Positions 46,863 through 55,068 of a DNA stretch of 64,000 bases are shown here, piece after piece. Position numbers and translations under genes: made by a program. This stretch comes from Anderseniella sp963700895 (GTDB lineage: Bacteria > Pseudomonadota > Alphaproteobacteria > Rhizobiales > Aestuariivirgaceae), in the NCBI GenBank assembly GCA_963700895.1, contig CAVOZI010000012.1, positions 62,001-126,000 on the forward strand, read 5' to 3'. Position 1 is the first letter of the stretch. Every line of letters starts with the position of its first letter. A model generated the notes under the pieces. It worked only from the letters and a program-made list of their open reading frames with translations. It did not search any database and was not told where the DNA came from.

Positions 46863-47120
46863 TAGCCTCTTCCAGTTGCGTTCCCACTTCTTCAGCCGCT
46901 TTTCGCGTCTGATCGCGACTTCAATGTCTGTATGTCCTTCGTACCAGATGAGCCTCAGAACGGCATGCTGCCGAGTGAACTTCGAACCTTGTCCCTTTCG
47001 GTGCTCGCTGATGCGCCGTTCAAGATCATTCGTCACGCCGACTTAACGCGTTCCGCCAATCTTGCTGGCGAGCATGTAGGCGTAATAATTGCGATGTCGC
47101 GTCATCTCTCGACTGTCACG

Positions 47121-47157
47121 AATACTGGGTCCGCCGGTCAAGCCGGGGGATGACAGT
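47121..47157. repeat. REP-like palindromic repeat, right copy (inverted)
   Basis: Reverse complement of the unit at 45731-45767 with about three mismatches. It lies 16 bp outside the GIY-YIG start codon, so the gene is framed by an inverted pair. Confidence 0.75.
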
Positions 47158-47283
47158 TGTGGGGTCAAGGCGGGGGCGGCAGATATGGCGGCGTCATTTG
47201 CCACCTCACTTTTCCATTGCCAAACCGCGCGCTCTCTCCATCAATATCCGCTCAGCGCCAACCCTGCCGGAGCCTTGCTGCCC

Positions 47284-48126
47284 ATGCCCCACGCCGCTGA
47301 AGACCTGATCGATCTTGCCCGCTATCCCATCCACGAAGACGGCCCGGCGCGGCAGGCGTTGCTGGATCATGTGCAGCGCGAACTGGTCGATGACGGCTGC
47401 GCGGTGCTGAAGGGGTTCCTCACGCCGGCCGGCATTGCGGCGTTGACCGCAGAGGCAGAGGGCGTCTCGGCCCATGGCCACCGCTCGTTCAACCGCACCA
47501 ATGTCTACTTCACGGCGGACGACCCGTCCTTGCCGGAAGATCACCCGAAGCGGCAGTTCTTCGACCGGTCCAACAGTTTCATTCCGGCCGACAACTTTGC
47601 CAAGTCCGGCCCCTTGCGCACGGTGCACGACTTTCCCGCCTTCGACCCGTTCATACGCGATTGCCTGCAGGAGCAGAAATTCTTCCGCTATGCCGACCCG
47701 CTGGCCGACGTGATCGTCAACATGGCGGAGGAGGGCAACGGCTTTCCCTGGCATTTCGACACCAACAACTTCACCGTCACCATCGCGCTGCAGAACGCCG
47801 AGGGCGGCGGCGAATTCGAGTATGCGCCCAACATCCGCCAGGGCGGGGAGAACTTCGACGAGGTGTCGCGGGTGCTGAACGGCACCTCGGACAAGGTGAA
47901 GGTGCTCAAGCTCGAGCCGGGCGACCTGCAACTGTTTCGCGGGCGCTATTCGCTGCACCGGGTGGCGCCGCTGAAAGGTGCCAGGCCGCGCTTCGTCGCC
48001 ATCATCTCATATGTCGAGGAGCCGGGCATGGTGGCCACGCCGGAACGCTGCAAGCAGCTTTATGGCCGGGTGCTGCCCGTTCACTACGAACGCGCCGGCA
48101 TGAGGGCAGATGCCTATATTGATTGA
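47284..48126 (+). CDS. Fe(II)/2-oxoglutarate oxygenase, BesD/HalD-like
   Basis: A 280-residue protein from ATG 47284 (an in-frame extension to 47089 runs into the REP repeat). The facial triad reads H157-x-D159 in FPWHFDTNNFTVTIALQ and H225 in YSLHRVAPLKGARPRF; the Arg is the likely 2-oxoglutarate anchor. The spacing and RTNVYFTADD, FDRSNSFIPADN segments resemble the BesD/HalD amino-acid halogenase family. True halogenases have Gly in place of the Asp to make room for chloride; Asp is kept here, so hydroxylation is the likelier reaction. A free amino acid is a plausible substrate by family; this is inference. Confidence 0.75.
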   Translation: MPHAAEDLIDLARYPIHEDGPARQALLDHVQRELVDDGCAVLKGFLTPAGIAALTAEAEGVSAHGHRSFNRTNVYFTADDPSLPEDHPKRQFFDRSNSFIPADNFAKSGPLRTVHDFPAFDPFIRDCLQEQKFFRYADPLADVIVNMAEEGNGFPWHFDTNNFTVTIALQNAEGGGEFEYAPNIRQGGENFDEVSRVLNGTSDKVKVLKLEPGDLQLFRGRYSLHRVAPLKGARPRFVAIISYVEEPGMVATPERCKQLYGRVLPVHYERAGMRADAYID

Positions 48127-48194
48127 CACTGCAATCCCGGCTCAGCCCGGCCCCTTGCCGGGGTTGCGGGGCAGCGGCGTGCGTCAGATCAAGC

Positions 48195-48569
48195 TCAGTC
48201 CTCGTTGTGCCAGGTGGTTGAAACGTACGACGTGTCCTTCTGGCCGGCGCGTTCGAAGTTGAGAAAATCCCAGTAGCCGCAGGTCTTGCCGGGAAAGTCG
48301 CGGCAGGTGGAGGGCCGCACCTCGTAGATGGTGCAGTTGCGTTCGTCGGTGTCGAAGAACTGGCAGATGCGGCCGAAATGTTCGTCCTTCTGGCGCTTCA
48401 TCAGCCGCTTGTAGCCGTGGTCGGCGCGGAAGAAACGGCGCTCGGCCTGGGCAAGGGTAATGCCGAAGAACCTGGCGATGCGTTCGGCATCGCGCTTGGT
48501 CACCTGGATGACCGGGTAGGAGCAGCAATAGCCGGGGCACTTGCCGCAGTCATACTTGGGATCACTCAT
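48195..48569 (-). CDS. YkgJ-family cysteine-cluster protein
   Basis: A 124-residue protein with the CxxCCxxC-type cluster, here CGKCPGYCCSYP (about residues 8-19), and later CQFFDTDERNCTIYEVRPST then CRDFPGKTCGYW. The eight cysteines are placed as in the YkgJ/UPF0153 family, which probably binds zinc or an iron-sulfur cluster; function unknown. Its start follows the LysR stop without a gap, so the two are co-transcribed. Confidence 0.88.
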   Translation of the reverse strand: MSDPKYDCGKCPGYCCSYPVIQVTKRDAERIARFFGITLAQAERRFFRADHGYKRLMKRQKDEHFGRICQFFDTDERNCTIYEVRPSTCRDFPGKTCGYWDFLNFERAGQKDTSYVSTTWHNED

Positions 48570-49493
48570 TTATTTGCCGCCGGCTGCCTTGAGCTTGTCG
48601 AACTGGTTTTGCGTCTTGCGGATCTCGGTGCTGAGCCACTGGCGGAAGGCAAGACCTGCCGCATTCAGCTTCAACCCCTTGCCCCAGACCAGCCAGTAGC
48701 CCTCGTCTTCTTCCTGAACGTAATCGAACGGCCTGACGAGCCTGCCGTCAAGCAGCGCGTCCGTAGCGTTGAGCTGGTCGGCAAGGGCAAAGCCCTGTCC
48801 GGCCTCCGCCGCCTGGATGGCCAGGTAGTTCTGGAACAGCGGCCCGGACCAGGCCAGGTCGGGGTCCTTGCTGCCGGCCTTGCGCAGCCAGTCGGCCCAC
48901 CACTGGCGGGAATTTTCATGCAGCAGGGTGTAGTTGGCCAGGTCATCGGGCTTCCTCGGCGGGTTGGCGGCGATCAGCCCCGGCGCGCAGACGGGAAAAA
49001 TCTTCGCCTTGCACAGCAGTTCCGCCTCCACTTCCGGCCAACCGCCCACACCGTAGCGGATGGCGATGTCATCCTCGCCGCGGTAGAAATCGGAAATGTA
49101 CTCGCCGGGGCTAACGGACAGCTCGATCTCGGGATGGGCAGCGTTGAACTTGCCCAGCCGCGGCACCAGCCAGCGTGACGCGAACGCCCCGTCGGGCGCC
49201 ACGGTCAGGTTGGAGCTGTCGCCTTCGATCATCGCATCGCGCGTCGCCTCGGCAATGGCGTCGAAAATCGGAGTGAGACGGGCGGCATAGCGCTTGCCGG
49301 CATCGGTCAGTACCACGCCGCGCCCGGTGCGTACGAACAGCGGCGTGCCAAGCCACTCCTCAAGCTCGCGTACATGGCGCGAAACGGCGGCGTGGGTGAC
49401 GAACAGTTCTTCCGCCGCCTTGGAGAAACTCTGCGGGCGGGCGGCGGCCTCGAAGGCGCGGAGCTGGTTCAATGAGGGCAAACGGCGGCGCAT
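48570..49493 (-). CDS. LysR-family transcriptional regulator (GcvA-like)
   Basis: A 307-residue regulator. LPSLNQLRAFEAAARPQSFS followed by KAAEELFVTHAAVSRHVREL is the DNA-binding domain; LTVAPDGAFASRWLVPRLGKF and DDIAIRYGVGGWPEVEAELL are GcvA-subgroup effector motifs. It ends in a lysine-rich tail. Its gene abuts the YkgJ gene. The upstream gap (49494-49656) is AT-rich and shared with the small divergent gene at 49657, a possible target. Confidence 0.9.
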   Translation of the reverse strand: MRRRLPSLNQLRAFEAAARPQSFSKAAEELFVTHAAVSRHVRELEEWLGTPLFVRTGRGVVLTDAGKRYAARLTPIFDAIAEATRDAMIEGDSSNLTVAPDGAFASRWLVPRLGKFNAAHPEIELSVSPGEYISDFYRGEDDIAIRYGVGGWPEVEAELLCKAKIFPVCAPGLIAANPPRKPDDLANYTLLHENSRQWWADWLRKAGSKDPDLAWSGPLFQNYLAIQAAEAGQGFALADQLNATDALLDGRLVRPFDYVQEEDEGYWLVWGKGLKLNAAGLAFRQWLSTEIRKTQNQFDKLKAAGGK

Positions 49494-49656
49494 GGGGTGG
49501 TGTTTCCGTCGAACATGTCAAAACTGTTACGATTCATCACATAATATATGTGATATTTCCTTACATGTCAGGTCAGTATTTGCCGTTTGCGCTGCACAAT
49601 GGAAATCCACATATTGCACTCACGAGATACCCAACCAGTCACCGAGGAGAACGGAC

Positions 49657-49803
49657 ATGAGCTGGATTTTTGAAGCTTACGCAAATGTTTACAGTGCCGC
49701 CCTGTTCGGTGGCAACACCCCGCGCGGCAATGCTGCAACTGCGAAGTCGCACGCTGCCGCCGACGGTGCCCGGACCGCATCCTACCTGGCATCGTTCCGC
49801 TAA
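49657..49803 (+). CDS. 48-residue small protein, unknown function
   Basis: The ATG at 49657 follows GAGGAGA at good spacing. The product (MSWIFEAYANVYSAALFGGN then TPRGNAATAKSHAAADGART) has an amphipathic aromatic N-terminus and an Ala/Gly-rich tail. It has no recognised domain. A hairpin ACCGGCA/TGCCGGT follows at 49811-49829 but without a T run. It lies divergent from the LysR gene, which could regulate it. Confidence 0.5.
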   Translation: MSWIFEAYANVYSAALFGGNTPRGNAATAKSHAAADGARTASYLASFR

Positions 49804-49871
49804 AGCGTTCACCGGCAGGGTTTGCCGGTAACTGCAAGACTCCCTGAGAGGCGCCCGCATGTGCTGAGCAA

Positions 49872-50264
49872 TCAGCCGGCGGGCGCTTCCGCTATTACGG
49901 CCACCTCGACCACCCAGTCCGGGTTGGCGAGGCCTGATATGATCAGCAGGGTCGATGCGGCCTCATGACCGGCCATGACCTGGTCGCGCACCTCGCGGTA
50001 CAACGGCACGCCTGCTGGATCGGTGATGTAGACGGTCATCTCGATGATGTCTTTCGGGCCCAGCCCCTGGCTGGCGAGAATTGCCAGCACGTTGTGCCAG
50101 GCCTGTATGTGCTGGCCGCGCGGGCTGTCCGCCAGCTTTCCATTCACATCGACGCCCACCTGGCCCGATACGAACACGAGATCGCGCCCGGCGGAAACGC
50201 GCATTGCCTGAGCATAGCGCGAGAACGGCGGCGGGGCCTTGCTTGTGGAAACTTTCGTGGCCAT
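49872..50264 (-). CDS. RidA/YjgF-family protein
   Basis: A 130-residue protein of the RidA family, which often hydrolyses reactive enamine/imine intermediates from PLP enzymes. SRYAQAMRVSAGRDLVFVSG and MTVYITDPAGVPLYREVRDQ are typical segments. The ATG at 50264 is preceded by GAGGAGATC; the longer frame to 50363 crosses the SOS box. The catalytic Arg of archetypal RidA cannot be placed confidently, so it may belong to a Rid2-7 subgroup. Divergent from ssb. Confidence 0.82.
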   Translation of the reverse strand: MATKVSTSKAPPPFSRYAQAMRVSAGRDLVFVSGQVGVDVNGKLADSPRGQHIQAWHNVLAILASQGLGPKDIIEMTVYITDPAGVPLYREVRDQVMAGHEAASTLLIISGLANPDWVVEVAVIAEAPAG

Positions 50265-50311
50265 CGGGTTGATCTCCTCACAAGGGTTGTGCCGTGCAAG
50301 CAAAAGCGATA

Positions 50312-50326
50312 GAACAAAAAAAGAAC
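50312..50326. promoter_or_regulatory. LexA/SOS box of the alphaproteobacterial type
   Basis: GAACAAAAAAAGAAC: a perfect GAAC-N7-GAAC direct repeat, equal to GTTC-N7-GTTC on the other strand, the LexA site known from Rhodobacter, Caulobacter and rhizobia. It lies between the divergent ridA-like (48 bp from its start) and ssb (114 bp) genes. ssb is a known SOS gene in this class. Confidence 0.82.
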
Positions 50327-50439
50327 ACGCAGTTTTCAGCGCGAGTTCCGGCCCTGTGGACAAGGCGGGTGTCAGGCTGGCAGGCGGCGTTCACAAAGTC
50401 TAGTGTCTGCCCAACTGAAGTATCGAGGAGTGAGCAATC

Positions 50440-50955
50440 ATGGCAGGTTCGGTCAACAAGGTGATCCTGATCGGCAATCTTGGTGCAGATCCGGAGATCC
50501 GCCACACGCAGGACGGCCGGCCCATCGCCAACCTCCGCATCGCCACGTCGGAAAGCTGGCGTGACCGCAACAGCGGCGAACGCAAGGAAAAGACCGAGTG
50601 GCACACGGTGGTGATCTTCTCCGAAGGCCTGTGCAAGGTGGCCGAGCAATATCTGCGCAAGGGCAGCAAGGTTTACCTTGAAGGCCAGTTGCAGACGCGC
50701 AAGTGGCAGGACCGCGACGGCAACGACCGCTACAGCACCGAAGTCGTGCTGCAGGGCTTCAACGCGACGCTGGTGATGCTCGACGGCCGGCAGGGTCAAG
50801 GCGGTGGCGCGGGTGATTCCGGCGGCTACAATCAGGACAGCGGTGATTTTGGCCGGGCCAGCCCGATGCAGCGCCCGCAAGGCGGCGGCGGCCGGGGCGG
50901 GGAGGGCGGGCCATCGTTCGCCCGCGACGACCTGGACGACGAAGTGCCGTTCTGA
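50440..50955 (+). CDS. ssb: Single-stranded DNA-binding protein
   Basis: A 171-residue SSB. The OB fold covers residues 1-110 (MAGSVNKVILIGNLGADPEI, KTEWHTVVIFSEGLCKVAEQ, GSKVYLEGQLQTRKWQDRDG). A Gly/Gln-rich flexible linker follows, then the acidic tip DDLDDEVPF, which docks DNA-repair partners. It binds ssDNA as a tetramer in replication, recombination and repair. A TATCGAGGAGTGAGCAATC leader carries the ribosome site. An SOS box lies 114 bp upstream. The usual neighbour uvrA is 43 kb away. Confidence 0.97.
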   Translation: MAGSVNKVILIGNLGADPEIRHTQDGRPIANLRIATSESWRDRNSGERKEKTEWHTVVIFSEGLCKVAEQYLRKGSKVYLEGQLQTRKWQDRDGNDRYSTEVVLQGFNATLVMLDGRQGQGGGAGDSGGYNQDSGDFGRASPMQRPQGGGGRGGEGGPSFARDDLDDEVPF

Positions 50956-51221
50956 GGCTTGCGCTCCAGCGACAATTGATTCCTGCCGCCCGTGGTCTTG
51001 CCGTGTCGGCCGGCCGCGTTCACCGTTTACTAACCGTCTTCACCTAAAAGACGCTTAAAGTTGTACGCATTTGGTGCGGTGCGGCATGTTGTTCGCTGCA
51101 GCGCCACATTGTAGGCAAGATTCAGGGGCAAACCTACAAGCGTGCATGACAGGTTAGTGACAGAGGACTTGCCGCTGCGGCCCCCAGCCGTCAGAGGTCA
51201 ACAATCCGGGGAATTATCGAC

Positions 51222-51566
51222 ATGAAGAAGTTTGTTCTGGCGGCCATTTGCGCCGCATCGGCCGGTTTCGGTTTTGTGGCGCCTGCGGCAGCCGGAGAAG
51301 TTCTCAAATCTCACGAGATCAAGAAGTTCGTTCCTGGCAGCGCGTCCGCGCAGATCATGGGCTCGAATGTCAGCATCTCGATGAGCCGCTCGGGCCGTCT
51401 TTCTGCAAAGTGGGATGGCGATCGCGACACCGGCACATGGCGCGTTTCGGGCGACCAGTTGTGCATCCGCTTCAACAAGTGGATGAATGGCGCCACCCGT
51501 TGCTCGGCTGTCACCAAGGCTGGCAACTCCTATCGCGTCGCCGGCGTGACCTTTTCCAAGAACTGA
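51222..51566 (+). CDS. Small exported protein, unknown function
   Basis: A 114-residue product. MKKFVLAAICAASAGFGFVAPAAAGE is a clear signal peptide. The mature chain is a beta-rich domain with GRLSAKWDGDRDTGTWRVSG and DQLCIRFNKWMNGATRCSAV, the two cysteines well placed for a disulfide. The W-rich 'G.W.v..d.lC..w......C' pattern resembles other small periplasmic alphaproteobacterial proteins but I cannot name the family. A terminator follows at 51610; the 266-bp region before it shows no gene. Confidence 0.65.
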   Translation: MKKFVLAAICAASAGFGFVAPAAAGEVLKSHEIKKFVPGSASAQIMGSNVSISMSRSGRLSAKWDGDRDTGTWRVSGDQLCIRFNKWMNGATRCSAVTKAGNSYRVAGVTFSKN

Positions 51567-51609
51567 TCGCTGCAAAGGGCCGCCACGGCGGTCCGGCCAG
51601 CTTTCCATC

Positions 51610-51636
51610 AACCCGCCGGACTGCCGGCGGGTTTTG
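51610..51636 (+). terminator. Rho-independent terminator
   Basis: AACCCGCCG / CGGCGGGTT, a perfect 9-bp stem with a 6-base loop, followed by TTTTGC. It ends the transcript of the exported protein gene at 51222-51566. Confidence 0.82.
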
Positions 51637-51730
51637 CTGTTTCTCTGGCCTGCTGCCGCTCCTGCTGACGTGAGTTGCGTGTGAGCGAACCGTCCTGCAG
51701 GCTTGCGTGCACAGTTCGGGAGACGCCCCA

Positions 51731-52102
51731 ATGCAGCCAGATCGACTGATCGCCATATCCATCATGATCGCAGCAGCGATCTTGCCCGCTGCGGCAGGCG
51801 AGGCGGACGTTGAGGCGGTCACTGCCACGCGCGCCAGCGATGGTACGTGGGCGTTCGAGGTAACGGTCCGCCACGCCGACGAGGGCTGGGGGCACTATGC
51901 CAACAGGTGGGACGTTGTGGCCCCTGATGGCACCATTCTCGGCACGCGTACGTTGCATCATCCGCACGAAAACGAACAACCGTTCACCCGTTCGATGGCC
52001 GGCGTGACGGTTCCCGGCGGGGTGAAAACAGTGACGATTCGCGCCCATGACTCCGTCCATGGCGAAGGTGGTCGCGAGTTTACCGTCACATTGCCGGACT
52101 AG
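51731..52102 (+). CDS. Small exported protein, unknown function
   Basis: A 123-residue product from ATG 51731 with a GGGAGA upstream. A signal peptide (RLIAISIMIAAAILPAAAGEA) precedes an all-beta domain with GTWAFEVTVRHADEGWGHYA and TVTIRAHDSVHGEGGREFTV, an immunoglobulin-like pattern. The domain is complete and free of cysteine. No family recognised. Confidence 0.65.
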   Translation: MQPDRLIAISIMIAAAILPAAAGEADVEAVTATRASDGTWAFEVTVRHADEGWGHYANRWDVVAPDGTILGTRTLHHPHENEQPFTRSMAGVTVPGGVKTVTIRAHDSVHGEGGREFTVTLPD

Positions 52103-52317
52103 CTCAATTTCATTGCGCATTATCAATGGCTTGCGGGGGCTGATTCAGGCGCGGCCGTGGCGTGGGCAAATTTGCTTATGGGGGCCGGATTTGCTAGTTT
52201 GACATGCAGGGATTCGCGTGTGCAGGCGCCGCATCTGGCGGTACTTTGCGCAGCACGCGAAGCAGGGGTATGTGGCCCGCGTGAAGCGGTGCCTGGCCGG
52301 CAACAAGGAGCCGCCGC

Positions 52318-55068
52318 TTGAGCGATGACAACGAGATGATGACACCGCCTCCGCCGCCACCGGAGGAGAGCGGGATCAGCACCATTACCATCGAAGACGA
52401 GATGCGGCGCAGCTATCTCGATTACGCCATGAGCGTGATCGTCAGCCGCGCGCTGCCGGACGTGCGCGACGGTTTGAAGCCGGTGCACCGGCGCATCCTG
52501 CATTCGATGAACGAGAACGGCTACGACTGGAACAAGCCCTACCGCAAGTCCGCCCGCGTGGTCGGCGACGTCATCGGTAAGTATCACCCGCATGGCGACC
52601 AGTCGATTTATGACGCGCTGGTGCGCATGGCGCAGGATTTCTCCATGCGCCTGCCGCTGCTCGACGGGCAGGGCAATTTCGGCTCGGTCGATGGCGATCC
52701 GCCAGCCGCCATGCGTTACACCGAAGTGCGCATGGGCAAGCCGGCGCATGCACTGCTGGAAGACATCGACAAGGACACGGTCGATTTCCAGGACAACTAT
52801 GACAACTCCGAGCGCGAGCCGAAGGTGCTGCCGGCGAGGTTTCCCAACCTTCTGGTCAATGGCGCTGGCGGCATTGCCGTCGGCATGGCCACCAACATCC
52901 CTCCACACAACCTCGGCGAGGTGGTGGATGCCACCATCGCGTTGATGCAAAACCCGGCCATCGGCTTTGAAGAACTGAACCAGATCGTGCCGGGGCCGGA
53001 TTTTCCGACCGGCGGTATCATTCTTGGCCGGTCCGGCATCCGCCTGGCGCAGAGCACCGGGCGCGGCTCGGTCGTGATGCGCGGCAAGGTATCGGTCGAG
53101 GAGGTTCGCAAGGACCGCGAAGCGATCATTATCCACGAGATCCCGTACCAGGTGAACAAGGCGTCGATGATCGAGAAGATCGCCGAGCTGGTGCGCGAGA
53201 AGCGCGTGGAGGGTATTTCCGACATCCGCGACGAGTCCGACCGGCATGGCATGCGCGTGGTCATCGAGATCAAGCGCGATGCTGTTGCCGACGTGGTGCT
53301 GAACCAGCTGTACAAGTTCTCGCAGCTGCAAACCTCGTTCGGGGTCAACTCGGTGGCGCTGACCGGCGGACGGCCGGAAATGATGACGCTGAAGGACATG
53401 CTGGAAGCGTTCGTGGCGTTCCGCGAGGAAGTGGTCACGCGGCGCACCAAGTTCCTGCTCAACAAGGCCCGCGACCGGGCGCACATCCTTGTCGGGCTGG
53501 CGATTGCCGTGGCCAATATCGATGAAGTCATCTACCTGATCCGCCATGCGCCGGACCCGGCGACGGCGCGCGAGCAACTGATGGGCCGCGACTGGCCGGC
53601 CAAGGACATGGCGCCGCTGATCCGGCTGATCGCTGATCCGCGCCACCAGCTCAAGGAAGACGGCGGCTACCGGCTGTCGGAAGAGCAGGCCAGGGCCATC
53701 CTTGACCTGCGCCTGCAACGGTTGACGGCGCTTGGCCGCGATGAAATCGGCGAGGAACTGGAGAAGCTCGGCGCCGAGATCAAGGATTACCTGGAGATTC
53801 TGGGCTCGCGGGTCCGTGTTCAGCAGATCATCCGCGACGAGCTGGCAGCGGTAAAGGCCGAGTTCGCCACGCCGCGGCGCACCGAGATTGCCGATTATCT
53901 CGGCGACGTCGAGGACGAGGACCTGATTGCCCAGGAAGACATGGTGGTGACGGTATCGCACACCGGCTACATCAAGCGGGTGCCCCTTGCCACCTACCGG
54001 GCGCAACGGCGCGGCGGCAAGGGCCGGTCCGGTATGCAGACCAAGGACGAGGATTTCGTCACGCGGCTGTTCGTTGCCGACACCCACACGCCGGTGCTGT
54101 TCTTCTCTTCACGCGGCATGGCCTACAAGATGAAGGTCTGGCGGCTGCCACTGTCGGCGCCGCAGGCGCGCGGCAAGGCGCTGGTCAACCTGCTGCCACT
54201 GGAAGAGGGCGAGCGCATCACCAGCATCATGCCGCTGCCGGCCGAGGAAGAGATCTGGGGCGAGCTGGACGTGATGTTCGCCACAACGCGGGGTACGGTG
54301 CGCCGCAACAAGCTGTCCGACTTCGTCGAGGTTCGCCAGAACGGCAAGATTGCCATGAAGCTCGACGAGGGCGACAGCATTGCCGGGGTGGAAACCTGCA
54401 CCGACGCCGATGACGTCTTGCTGACCACCGCAAAGGGCCAGGCGATCCGCTTCAAGGTGACGGATGTGCGGGTGTTCGCAGGCCGCAACTCGGTGGGTGT
54501 GCGCGGCATTGCGCTTGCCGAAGGCGATGAGGTCATTTCCATGACCATCCTGCGCGGGTTCGAAGCCACCGCTGACGAGCGCGCCGCCTACATCAAGATG
54601 CGCCGGGCCATGGAAGGCGAAGATGCGGAGGCAACTGAGGGCGACGACGAAGGCAGCGCCGACGCCGGGATCAGCCAGGAACGCTACATCGAGATGGGTG
54701 CAGCCGAGCAGTTCATCCTGACGCTTTCCGAAAACGGCTTTGGCAAGCGCTCTTCCGCATATGAGTACCGGGTGACCGGTCGTGGCGGCAAGGGCATCAC
54801 GGCGATGACGGTGAATGACCGCAATGGCGATCTGGTGGCCTCGTTCCCGGTGGAAGAGACCGACCAGATCATGCTGGTGACAGATGGCGGCCAGCTGATC
54901 CGTTGCCCTGTCAACGATATCCGTGTTGCCGGGCGCTCGACACAAGGCGTGACGGTGTTCCGCACTGCCGAGGACGAGACCGTGGTGTCCGTCAGCCGTA
55001 TCTCCGAAGAGGTGAATGGCGATGCGGACGATGAGGACGGCAGCGAAGACGGAGCGCCGGAGGCCTAG
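52318..55068 (+). CDS. gyrA: GyrA, DNA gyrase subunit A
   Basis: A 916-residue GyrA, the DNA-breaking subunit of gyrase (A2B2) that introduces negative supercoils. It starts on TTG 52318 with AAGGAG 8 bases upstream. DEMRRSYLDYAMSVIVSRAL opens the domain; the catalytic tyrosine is in PPAAMRYTEVRMG; the GyrA box, needed for DNA wrapping, is QRRGGKG. In the quinolone-determining loop HPHGDQSIYD the position of E. coli Ser83 is Gln, while the Asp87 equivalent is kept. The C-terminal tail is acidic. Its stop overlaps the convergent DUF1643 gene by four bases. Confidence 0.97.
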   Translation: MSDDNEMMTPPPPPPEESGISTITIEDEMRRSYLDYAMSVIVSRALPDVRDGLKPVHRRILHSMNENGYDWNKPYRKSARVVGDVIGKYHPHGDQSIYDALVRMAQDFSMRLPLLDGQGNFGSVDGDPPAAMRYTEVRMGKPAHALLEDIDKDTVDFQDNYDNSEREPKVLPARFPNLLVNGAGGIAVGMATNIPPHNLGEVVDATIALMQNPAIGFEELNQIVPGPDFPTGGIILGRSGIRLAQSTGRGSVVMRGKVSVEEVRKDREAIIIHEIPYQVNKASMIEKIAELVREKRVEGISDIRDESDRHGMRVVIEIKRDAVADVVLNQLYKFSQLQTSFGVNSVALTGGRPEMMTLKDMLEAFVAFREEVVTRRTKFLLNKARDRAHILVGLAIAVANIDEVIYLIRHAPDPATAREQLMGRDWPAKDMAPLIRLIADPRHQLKEDGGYRLSEEQARAILDLRLQRLTALGRDEIGEELEKLGAEIKDYLEILGSRVRVQQIIRDELAAVKAEFATPRRTEIADYLGDVEDEDLIAQEDMVVTVSHTGYIKRVPLATYRAQRRGGKGRSGMQTKDEDFVTRLFVADTHTPVLFFSSRGMAYKMKVWRLPLSAPQARGKALVNLLPLEEGERITSIMPLPAEEEIWGELDVMFATTRGTVRRNKLSDFVEVRQNGKIAMKLDEGDSIAGVETCTDADDVLLTTAKGQAIRFKVTDVRVFAGRNSVGVRGIALAEGDEVISMTILRGFEATADERAAYIKMRRAMEGEDAEATEGDDEGSADAGISQERYIEMGAAEQFILTLSENGFGKRSSAYEYRVTGRGGKGITAMTVNDRNGDLVASFPVEETDQIMLVTDGGQLIRCPVNDIRVAGRSTQGVTVFRTAEDETVVSVSRISEEVNGDADDEDGSEDGAPEA

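Larger units (their letters stand above)
45734..47105 (-). pseudogene. GIY-YIG endonuclease, split by IS30 and with a nonsense codon
   Basis: From ATG 47105 the gene reads TRHRNYYAYMLASKIGGT, then R and a TAA (47043-47045) exactly where relatives have LYVG, the second half of the GIY-YIG motif. The same frame then continues VGVTNDLERRISEHRKGQGS and HAVLRLIWYEGHTDIEVAIR to KKWERNWKRL. IS30 interrupts at about 46862. On the other side of the element the frame resumes as IALIEELNPHWSDLLPHING and ends at 45734. Without the insertion it would encode about 115 residues. Two independent lesions make it inactive. Its outer borders coincide with inverted REP-like repeats. Confidence 0.85.
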
